Positions 35,534 to 42,459 of a stretch of 64,000 nt of DNA are shown here, in pieces (the stretch's first letter is position 1; the number at the start of each line of letters is the position of its first letter). The notes under the pieces are model-generated. The model worked only from the letters and a program-made list of their open reading frames with translations, searched no databases and had not been told where the DNA came from. The translations under genes were made by a program, and so were the position numbers. The stretch spans positions 561,001-625,000 of the forward strand of contig NZ_CP067124.1 of NCBI RefSeq assembly GCF_028553725.1, given 5' to 3'. The DNA comes from Paracoccus alcaliphilus (GTDB lineage Bacteria > Pseudomonadota > Alphaproteobacteria > Rhodobacterales > Rhodobacteraceae).

Positions 35534-37816
35534 ATGACAAGCAACACGCGCGACAAACCCTATCGGCAACCGACCGGAGGCTGGGGTTCGATCAAATCGC
35601 TTGGCAAACACATCACCCGACAACGCGCGTTCGCAAGCGGCCCCGGATTGTTTCGGGACCATAACAAGACCGGTGGCTATATGTGCACCAGCTGCGCATG
35701 GGCCAAGCCGGGCAAGCCGCATGCAGCGGAATTCTGTGAAAACGGGGCCAAGGCGACATTCTGGGACCTGACGCCGAAACGCACGCCGCCCGAGTTCTTT
35801 GCCGCGCACACGGTTACCGAATTGCTGACCTGGTCCGATTACGATCTGGAAAATCAGGGGCGACTGACCCATCCGATGCGCCATGATGCGGCCAGCGATA
35901 CATATGTTCCGGTATCGTGGTCCGACGCCTTCGCGGAAATCGCTGCGGGCCTCAAAGCCCACGAGCCTGACGATGTGGTCTTTTACGCCTCGGGACGCGC
36001 CTCTCTGGAGGCATCCTATATGTATCAGTTGCTGGCGCGGCTCTATGGCACCAACAATCTGCCCGACAGTTCGAACATGTGCCATGAGACGACCTCGGTC
36101 GCGCTGCCCGAAAGCATCGGCACCCCGGTCGGGACAATTCTGCTGGAAGATTTCGCCCGGTCCGATTGCGTGCTGTCCTTTGGCCAGAACGTGGGCACCA
36201 ATTCGCCCAGACTGCTGCACGAGTTGCAGAAACTGCGCGAGCGGGACGCGCAGGTGATGGTGTTCAATTCCCTGCGTGAGCGCGGGTGGGAAGAGTTCGT
36301 CAATCCCCAGTATCCCGGTCAGATGCTGACAAACCGGCCCACACGGATCGCCACGCAATATTATCAGCCCCGCGCCGGGGGCGATATCGCGGCGATGATG
36401 GGTATCGCCAAGGCGCTGCTGGCCTGGGACGATGAGGCAAGGGCAAGCGGAGCAGAGCGTATCCTCGATGTGGACTTCATTGCCGGGCACACCCATGGAT
36501 TCGACGCGTTCGAACGGCAGGTCAGGGCAGCCGACTGGGCCGGCATTGTGGCGATCAGCGGCTTGCCCCGGCCCGCACTGGAGGCCGCCGCCCGGACATA
36601 TGGTGCCGCCCGCTCGGTCATTGCGGTCTATGGGATGGGGCTGACCCAGCACCGGCTGGGCAGCGACAATGTGCAGATGCTGATCAACCTGCTGCTGATG
36701 CGCGGCAATATGGGCAGGCCGGGCGCGGGCATCTGCCCTGTGCGCGGCCATTCCAACGTGCAGGGCCAACGCACCGTCGGCATCGCCGAAAAGGCCGATC
36801 TGGTTCCGCTGGACCGTCTGGCCGCGCAATACGGGTTCCAGCCGTCGCGCAAGGACGGAATGAACACGGTCGAGGTCTGCGAGGCGATGATTGACGGCAG
36901 GGCCCGCGCCTTTCTGGGGCTGGGCGGCAATTTCCTGCGTGCCGTCCCCGAACGGGAACTGATGGAGCAGGCATGGGCGAAGCTGGATATGTCGGTGCAG
37001 ATCGCGACCAAGTTGAACCGCACGCATCTGGTGACGGCACGGACCAGCTTCCTGCTGCCGACGCTGGTGCGATCCGAAATCGACGAGCAACTCAGCGGCC
37101 CGCAGATCGTGACGGTCGAGGATTCGACCACCTGCATCCACGCCTCGCGCGGAAAATTCCGGGCCGCCAGCCCGGACCTGTTGTCCGAACCAGCCATCGT
37201 GGCCGGTATCGCAAAGGCGGCGCTTCCGGACAATCCGGCGGTTCCCTGGGACGCGTGGGTGGCGGATTATGCGCTGATCCGCGATGCGATCGAGGCCAGC
37301 TTTCCCGAAGATTTCCGCGATTTCAACGGCAGGCTGGATCAACCCGGCGGGTTCCCGCGGCCGGTCGCGGCACGGCAGCGGAAATGGGAGACGGACAGCG
37401 GCAAGGCCAACTTTCTGTGTCCCCGCGCACTTTCGGCCGATGCGGGCGCCGGAGAGGGTGCCGACATTTTGCGGCTGATTACCCTTCGGTCCAACGATCA
37501 GTTCAACACCACGATTTACGGCTATGATGACCGGCTGCGCGGGATTCACGGCTCGCGCATGATCGTCATGATCAATACCGATGACCGTATCCGTCATGGT
37601 ATCGCCAAGGATGGGATGGTGCGCCTGACCACCGCCGCGCAGGACGGCGTGTTCCGCAGTCTGGGCGGTTTCCAGGCGATTGATCGTGATCTGCCACCCG
37701 GAACGCTGGCCGCCTATTATCCCGAATGCAACGCGCTGATCCCGCTGTGGTATCATGACGAGAAAAGCAAGACGCCCGCAGCCAAATCCGTGCCCGTCAG
37801 GATTGCGGCAGACTGA
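35534..37816 (+). CDS. ydeP: FdhF/YdeP-family molybdopterin oxidoreductase
   Basis: This 760-residue enzyme belongs to the bis-MGD oxidoreductase superfamily. It starts with a TGGWGSIKSLGKH leader and a Cys cluster (MCTSCAW, with a later Cys in AEFCENG) as in YdeP. PVSWSDAFAEIA, SSNMCHETTSVALPESIG and the MGLTQHRLGSDNVQMLINLLLMRGNMGRPGAG block follow, with the molydop-binding domain at the C-terminus. E. coli YdeP is linked to acid resistance; the substrate is unknown. It leads an operon with the TIGR02587 and TIGR02588 genes. Confidence 0.9.
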   Translation: MTSNTRDKPYRQPTGGWGSIKSLGKHITRQRAFASGPGLFRDHNKTGGYMCTSCAWAKPGKPHAAEFCENGAKATFWDLTPKRTPPEFFAAHTVTELLTWSDYDLENQGRLTHPMRHDAASDTYVPVSWSDAFAEIAAGLKAHEPDDVVFYASGRASLEASYMYQLLARLYGTNNLPDSSNMCHETTSVALPESIGTPVGTILLEDFARSDCVLSFGQNVGTNSPRLLHELQKLRERDAQVMVFNSLRERGWEEFVNPQYPGQMLTNRPTRIATQYYQPRAGGDIAAMMGIAKALLAWDDEARASGAERILDVDFIAGHTHGFDAFERQVRAADWAGIVAISGLPRPALEAAARTYGAARSVIAVYGMGLTQHRLGSDNVQMLINLLLMRGNMGRPGAGICPVRGHSNVQGQRTVGIAEKADLVPLDRLAAQYGFQPSRKDGMNTVEVCEAMIDGRARAFLGLGGNFLRAVPERELMEQAWAKLDMSVQIATKLNRTHLVTARTSFLLPTLVRSEIDEQLSGPQIVTVEDSTTCIHASRGKFRAASPDLLSEPAIVAGIAKAALPDNPAVPWDAWVADYALIRDAIEASFPEDFRDFNGRLDQPGGFPRPVAARQRKWETDSGKANFLCPRALSADAGAGEGADILRLITLRSNDQFNTTIYGYDDRLRGIHGSRMIVMINTDDRIRHGIAKDGMVRLTTAAQDGVFRSLGGFQAIDRDLPPGTLAAYYPECNALIPLWYHDEKSKTPAAKSVPVRIAAD

Positions 37817-37845
37817 TCCGCAAAAAGTGGAGTGGGACAGAAAGC

Positions 37846-38682
37846 ATGGCGCAATCAGGACGACCCGCCCATCACCCGCCCGGCCGCATGATCCGCGACT
37901 TCGGTCGCGCGGCGGGTGGGGCGCTGATCTTTTCACTGCCGATGCTGATGACGATGGAACTGTGGTCGCTCGGCTTCTATCTGGACCGGCTTCGGTTGTT
38001 GCTGCTGGTGGTCGTGACCCTGCCGCTGCTGGTGCTGCTGTCGCGCCATATCGGCTTCGAACGCACCCGCGGCTGGCGCAGCGATGTGGTCGACAGCCTG
38101 ATCGCGCTGGGGGTCGCGGCGATCATCTCGGTCATGGTGCTGCTTCTGCTGGGGGTGATCGACGCGACCACATCCCTTGACGCGGTGCTGGGCAAGATCT
38201 CGATCCAGATGGTTCCGGCTTCGATCGGCGCGCTTCTGGCCAAAAGCCAGCTTGGTGCCGGATCCGGGGACGACCCCGAAGAGCAGGACGAATCCTGGTG
38301 GGGAGAGTTGTTCCTGATGGCGGTTGGCGCATTGTTTCTGGGGCTGAACACCGCACCGACCGAAGAGGTGATGGTGATCTCGTATCAGATGACGCATTGG
38401 CATGCGCTGGCGCTTGTCGTGCTGTCGTTGCTGCTGATGCATGGCTTTGTCTTTTCGGTGGGCTTTGCCGGCGGCTCCGAGGTCTCCAGCGAAGAGCCGT
38501 GGTGGAGTGCATTCATCCGCATGACCTTACCCGGCTTCATCATCGCGCTGACGGTCAGTTTCTGCTTGCTGTGGCTGTTCGCACGCACCGACGGGCTGTC
38601 CTTTGACAGTGCGCTGATGGCGACCATCGTTCTGGCGTTCCCCTGTGCGATCGGCGCCGCCGCCGCCCGCCTGATCCTGTGA
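37846..38682 (+). CDS. TIGR02587-type integral membrane protein
   Basis: This 278-residue protein has seven or eight membrane helices. A conserved-looking central block, GALFLGLNTAPTEEVMVISYQM, is characteristic of the TIGR02587 family. Function unknown. It follows ydeP by 29 nt and precedes a TIGR02588-type gene by 4 nt. The TIGR02587/TIGR02588 pairing is itself a known conserved association. Confidence 0.85.
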   Translation: MAQSGRPAHHPPGRMIRDFGRAAGGALIFSLPMLMTMELWSLGFYLDRLRLLLLVVVTLPLLVLLSRHIGFERTRGWRSDVVDSLIALGVAAIISVMVLLLLGVIDATTSLDAVLGKISIQMVPASIGALLAKSQLGAGSGDDPEEQDESWWGELFLMAVGALFLGLNTAPTEEVMVISYQMTHWHALALVVLSLLLMHGFVFSVGFAGGSEVSSEEPWWSAFIRMTLPGFIIALTVSFCLLWLFARTDGLSFDSALMATIVLAFPCAIGAAAARLIL

Positions 38683-38686
38683 GACA

Positions 38687-39064
38687 ATGATGAGCGACGC
38701 AGACGAAAACACCGGCAAACGACCCCTGGCAGAGTGGATATTCGGACTGCTGTCCGGCTGTGGCATCGCCGCTCTGATCCTGTTTTTGAGCTGGCAGGCG
38801 CTGTTTTCGTCCTCTCATGCGCCGGATCTGGTCGTGTCCGTCATCGGCGTCGAGCGCAAAGGCGACGCAAACATCGCGACTGTCGAGGTTGCGAACCATG
38901 GCGACCGGGCGGCATCGGCGGTGACTGTGTTGGCGGAGGGACAGCGGGTGGTCGAGTTTGATTATGTGGCGGCCCATTCAATCCGTCGTGGCGCGGTCGG
39001 CCTTCCGGGGGGCTGGTCCGCCGGGGATCCGAGCATCGGGATCGGCGGGTTCGCGGAACCCTGA
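38687..39064 (+). CDS. TIGR02588-type membrane-anchored protein
   Basis: This 125-residue protein has one N-terminal membrane helix (LSGCGIAALILFLSWQALF) and an extracytoplasmic beta-rich domain (DLVVSVIGVERKGDANIATVEVANHG onward) resembling a small Ig-like fold. It is the usual partner of TIGR02587 proteins. Function unknown. It is probably translated from the ydeP transcript and so under EcfG control. Confidence 0.82.
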   Translation: MMSDADENTGKRPLAEWIFGLLSGCGIAALILFLSWQALFSSSHAPDLVVSVIGVERKGDANIATVEVANHGDRAASAVTVLAEGQRVVEFDYVAAHSIRRGAVGLPGGWSAGDPSIGIGGFAEP

Positions 39065-39362
39065 CGATGCGGGTCGCGGCGAGGCGGCAGCCGCGAAACA
39101 TTCAGAAACAATTCCGGGAACATTCTACCATCCGGCCAGAGCGACAGATGAAAGCCTCCGCCTTTATTTGATCGAATATCTTGGCAACTCATTGAAATAG
39201 CACATATTAATGGGAACGTGGTGGACGCCGAGGGTTGCCGTGACTTACGCGGAAGGCCGGAAAACATGCAACACCAGAGGGCAAAGTTCGTATCATGGGG
39301 CCCTTTTGCAGCCCGATTGGCTTAACATAAAGCAAGAGGAGAAGGCGCATCTGGAGCTTTGA

Positions 39363-39530
39363 ATGACCCGCGAAACCAATGACGATCCGGTGCTGGATCC
39401 AAAGCTGGGCGCCGCCTTGTCGGAGCTGCTGGCGCAGGTGGATGCCGAACCGATCTCGCCGCGCCTTCGCGAACTGGCCCGCCAGCTTGAGGCCGCGCTG
39501 GAGGATAGCCGCAAGTCGCGCGCGAAGTGA
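39363..39530 (+). CDS. nepR: NepR-like anti-sigma factor
   Basis: This 55-residue protein reads MTRETNDDPVLDPKLGAAL, then SELLAQVDAEPISPRLREL and ARQLEAALEDSRKSRAK. The LGxxLxxLxxxVxxEPI-P-xLxxLxxxLE pattern is that of NepR, which binds and blocks EcfG until phosphorylated PhyR displaces it. GGAG lies before the ATG. It is convergent with the EcfG-like gene, whose stop is 6 nt away, which differs from the usual co-directional nepR-ecfG pair. No PhyR is seen in the window. Confidence 0.65.
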   Translation: MTRETNDDPVLDPKLGAALSELLAQVDAEPISPRLRELARQLEAALEDSRKSRAK

Positions 39531-39536
39531 ACGCCG

Positions 39537-40016
39537 TCAGCCGTGATGTTCAGGCTCCAGCGCGCGTCGCAGGATGTGTCTGGCGCGGTTGACCCGGCTT
39601 TTGATCGTGCCGATGTCGCATTCAAGGATCTGCGCCGCGTCCAGATAGCTTTCGCCGATCACCGCCACCAGAATGATCGTTTCGCGGTAATGGACCGGCA
39701 TCGCCTCCAGCGCGGCGCATAGTTCACGCTGGCGCAGATGCCATTCCTGCGCAGGCGGAACAGAGGGCTGCAGGGACGCGCAATCGCTGCTGCCGGTGCG
39801 TTCGCGGGCGGATTTCTTCACGTCGGTATAGAACTTGTTGCGCATGATCGTGAACAGCCAGGCGCGCATATTGGTGCCGGGCTGATAGCTGTCGGCCTTC
39901 TCGATGGCCCGCAACAGCGTGTCCTGCACCAGATCCTCGGCATCGCCCACCGCACCGCAAAGCGAGCGGGCATAGGCACGCAAGGCCCTTACATGGGTCA
40001 GGATGTCATCCGACAT
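39537..40016 (-). CDS. ecfG: General stress response ECF sigma factor (EcfG type)
   Basis: The 159-residue protein from ATG 40016 has sigma region 2 (RSLCGAVGDAEDLVQDTLLRAI and NMRAWLFTIMRNKFYTDVKK) and region 4 (LEAMPVHYRETIILVAVIGESYLDAAQILECDIGTIKSRVNRAR), the pattern of ECF15/EcfG. It should direct transcription from the GGAAC-N16-NGTT promoters found across the window. The frame continues upstream to 40136 without good codon content; ATG 40016 aligns with the start of the paralogue at 1-225. Its end is 6 nt from convergent nepR. Confidence 0.9.
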   Translation of the reverse strand: MSDDILTHVRALRAYARSLCGAVGDAEDLVQDTLLRAIEKADSYQPGTNMRAWLFTIMRNKFYTDVKKSARERTGSSDCASLQPSVPPAQEWHLRQRELCAALEAMPVHYRETIILVAVIGESYLDAAQILECDIGTIKSRVNRARHILRRALEPEHHG

Positions 40017-40322
40017 GGTCAACCATCCAGCGCCTGCCTTCCTTCTTGCCAACCCAATGCGGACCGGAAGCTTCGGTTCCCTGACGACCGCATAAGGCCA
40101 GAACATCGTTCGCAACCGTAAGTTGCGGCCTGCCATCTCTCACGCTTCCATGAAACCAGGATGTGATGCTTCCAACAGCGCTTCTGGGCAATAGCTGAAG
40201 ATGGTGATGGGACGTTTCGTGGCGAGTGTCGAAGCCTGTCAGGCTTCCCCTCGAACATCTTGCCGCGGTGGGTGCAGCGGGCGCGCTGCCTTGATGCGCT
40301 GCCGACCGTGCTTTACCTGCAT

Positions 40323-40448
40323 GCACCGCAGCACCGCAGCACCGCAGCACCGCAGCACCGCAGCACCGCAGCACCGCAGCACCGCAGCACCGCAGCACCG
40401 CAGCACCGCAGCACCGCAGCACCGCAGCACCGCAGCACCGCAGCACCG
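40323..40448. repeat. Tandem octanucleotide repeat, about 15.75 copies of GCACCGCA
   Basis: The 8-bp unit GCACCGCA is repeated perfectly without spacers over 126 bp. It lies in the 570-nt gap (40017-40586) between the ecfG promoter region and the 3' end of the Mn-catalase gene. Because 8 is not a multiple of three, the run stays open in all frames and encodes an apparent RSTAAPQH repeat, which I regard as an artefact. The rest of the gap holds no recognisable gene. Such arrays vary in copy number by slippage. Confidence 0.95.
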
Positions 40449-40586
40449 AAGGAGGTCAAATGGAGGCGCTGTCGTTTTCAAGCACGAGCAATCGATAGAC
40501 CCATTGCTCCGCCCTTTTGAAAGAGCCCTGCAACGGATGCCGCCATAGTCCTCATTGCAGAGGAGTGGCGGCCTCTCGCAGCCCCT

Positions 40587-41513
40587 TTATCGTGATTTCT
40601 GATACAGCTTGCTGGCGATCTCGAACATTTCTTCGGGTGCATAATCGGGAGTAAAGGCCGAAGGAACGCCGGTCAGATCGTGGATCTTGCCGCCCTCCGG
40701 GATGCCATCCACCACCTCCAGTTCTCCGGGCGGGTCATCGGGCAGCGCCACCTCGCCATTTCCCCAGATGCCCTTCATCTCGTGATAATCGTCCGGGCTG
40801 AAGGTATAGAGGCGGCGATGTGCCCCCTCGGCCAGATATTTCTGACATTCGGGAATATTGCCCAAGGGGATGTTCGGCACCGGCAGAAACTTGTCCAGAT
40901 CGACCCCGGTAATCTTTTTCAGTGCCAGCGCATATGCATGTGCGTGAACCGAACCCCGCACCAGCAGATAGCCGCAGACCTCGCGCCCGGTGGGATCGGT
41001 CAGGCTCTCGTAAACCCGCAGCTTGTGCAGCCTCGCGCCGCATTCGAGGTGGAAGTTGTGCAGCAGGTCCACGACGACATTGCCCGTCGTGGTGACCATG
41101 TCCGCGTTCCATGACTGCCCGTTGCTGTTGACCGGAACCGCGCCACCCGCGTGCGAATAGAAAGCCGCGGCCAGCCGGGCATCCTTCATCGCCTCGAATG
41201 GAGCGCCGGAAATGTCGCCGCCGGGTCCCTGATCGTCCTGATCCGCATCCGGACCATTCGCCAGCATCGCAACGCCGTTGCTGACCAGCTCGACATGACC
41301 GAGTTCCTCGGCCGTGATTGCCGCCACCAGACTATAGAAAGGACGCAGCTTGCTTTTGCTGCGGAAGTTGAAGCTTTGGAACATATAGTTGCCCAAAGTG
41401 GACATTTCGCCATATTTGCCACCCAGAAGCTCTTGCAGGGCTGCTGCCGCGTTGGGATCCTGGCGCTTCGGTGCCGGCAGGTCGATCTGCAGTTTATCAA
41501 CGCGTAAGAACAT
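40587..41513 (-). CDS. Manganese (non-heme) catalase
   Basis: This 308-residue protein destroys hydrogen peroxide at a di-manganese centre. Visible are the ferritin-like helices with metal ligands: QELLGGKYGEMSTLGNYMFQSFNFR (first Glu), ITAEELGHVELV (Glu and His), LECGARLHKLRVYE and HAHAYALALKKITG. The C-terminal tail FTPDYAPEEMFEIA is typical. AGGAG precedes the start, and an EcfG-type promoter lies 44 nt upstream. Confidence 0.92.
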   Translation of the reverse strand: MFLRVDKLQIDLPAPKRQDPNAAAALQELLGGKYGEMSTLGNYMFQSFNFRSKSKLRPFYSLVAAITAEELGHVELVSNGVAMLANGPDADQDDQGPGGDISGAPFEAMKDARLAAAFYSHAGGAVPVNSNGQSWNADMVTTTGNVVVDLLHNFHLECGARLHKLRVYESLTDPTGREVCGYLLVRGSVHAHAYALALKKITGVDLDKFLPVPNIPLGNIPECQKYLAEGAHRRLYTFSPDDYHEMKGIWGNGEVALPDDPPGELEVVDGIPEGGKIHDLTGVPSAFTPDYAPEEMFEIASKLYQKSR

Positions 41514-41557
41514 GTGCCTTCTCCTTGTTGGGGTTCGCGACTCCTCGGAGGCCCGGC

Positions 41558-41582
41558 AACAACCCTTTGCCCGAAATGTTCC
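41558..41582 (-). promoter_or_regulatory. EcfG-type promoter for manganese catalase
   Basis: On the minus strand GGAAC (41578-41582), 16 nt, TGTT (41558-41561), 44 nt before the start codon. It is back-to-back with the ku promoter at 41598-41622. Confidence 0.78.
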
Positions 41583-41597
41583 CGACGCGATGCGTGG

Positions 41598-41622
41598 GGA
41601 ACCATCGGCGATAACTTCCGTT
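41598..41622 (+). promoter_or_regulatory. EcfG-type promoter for ku (41657)
   Basis: GGAAC (41598-41602), 16 nt, CGTT (41619-41622). Full consensus match, 34 nt before the start codon. Confidence 0.82.
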
Positions 41623-41656
41623 CCATCTCAAGGCCCGTATCGCGAAGGATCCCGAC

Positions 41657-42457
41657 ATGGCACCGCGCTCTTATTGGAAGGGCTATCTCAAGCTGTCGCT
41701 GGTCACCTGTCCGGTGGCGATGATGCCCGCCACGACCGAGGCCGAGAAGGTCCGATTCCACACGCTGAACGCCAAAACCGGCAACCGTGTCCTCAGTCGG
41801 TATGTCGATGCAATCTCGGGGAAACCGGTGGCCGAGGATGACGAGGTCAGGGGCTATCCCCGGGGCGAGGACGACTATGTCATGCTGGACGACAAGGACA
41901 TCGAGGCGGTCGCGCTTGAAAGCACCCGCACCATCGATATCGACATGTTCGTGCCGGCGGATTCCATCGGCTGGGTCTGGTATGACCAGCCCCATTACCT
42001 GACCCCCGCCGACAAGATCGGCGCAGAGGCATTTGCCGTCATCCGCGACGCGATGGCCAGAACGAAGACCGTCGGCATCTCGCGACTGGTGATGTATCGC
42101 CGGGAAAGGGCGGTCATGTTGCAACCGCGCGGCAAGGGGATCACGCTGTGGACCCTGCGCTATGGCGACGAGATGCGCAACGAGGCCGATTATTTCGACG
42201 ACAGCACGGATGACAAGCCCCCATCCCGGCTGATGACGCTGATGCGGAAACTGATCGATGAGCGCACGGTGCCCTGGGATCCCTCGATGGTGGATGACCC
42301 TGTTCAGGCGCGACTGCTGGACATCATCGCCGCCAGAAAGAAAAGCCCCAAACGGCGTGTCAGGACCAAAGCGCCTGAAAAGGCGGATACGGACAATGTC
42401 ATAGACATCATGGATGCCCTGCGCAAAAGCATCGGTGCGGAAAAGAAAAAGAAGTAG
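41657..42457 (+). CDS. ku: Ku DNA end-binding protein (copy 1)
   Basis: This 266-residue homodimeric Ku protein binds double-strand ends for non-homologous end joining. It starts MAPRSYWKGYLKLSLVTCPV and has the FHTLNAKTGNRV and KGYE-like RGYPRGEDDYVML motifs. The C-terminus is Lys-rich (AEKKKK), as usual for bacterial Ku. It is clearly diverged from the second Ku at 44928-45773. It converges on ligD with 2 nt between the stop codons, and has its own EcfG-type promoter. Confidence 0.93.
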   Translation: MAPRSYWKGYLKLSLVTCPVAMMPATTEAEKVRFHTLNAKTGNRVLSRYVDAISGKPVAEDDEVRGYPRGEDDYVMLDDKDIEAVALESTRTIDIDMFVPADSIGWVWYDQPHYLTPADKIGAEAFAVIRDAMARTKTVGISRLVMYRRERAVMLQPRGKGITLWTLRYGDEMRNEADYFDDSTDDKPPSRLMTLMRKLIDERTVPWDPSMVDDPVQARLLDIIAARKKSPKRRVRTKAPEKADTDNVIDIMDALRKSIGAEKKKK

Positions 42458-42459
42458 CG

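Noticed and set aside
35504..37936. An 810-codon minus-strand frame opposite the YdeP-like gene
   Set aside because: Same reason: antisense shadow of a long GC-rich gene, with no recognisable protein features.
39202..39240. An EcfG-type promoter before nepR
   Set aside because: GGAAC is present but the spacer to GGTT is 15 nt, not 16, and it lies over 100 nt upstream. It is too weak to list as a feature.
40323..40448. Possible CRISPR array
   Set aside because: The units are 8 bp and directly adjacent with no spacers, and no cas gene is present.
40201..40548. Open frames through the octanucleotide array, with RSTAAPQH or CCGAAVLR repeats
   Set aside because: An 8-bp repeat without stops is open in every frame on both strands, so these frames are a trivial result of the repeat.
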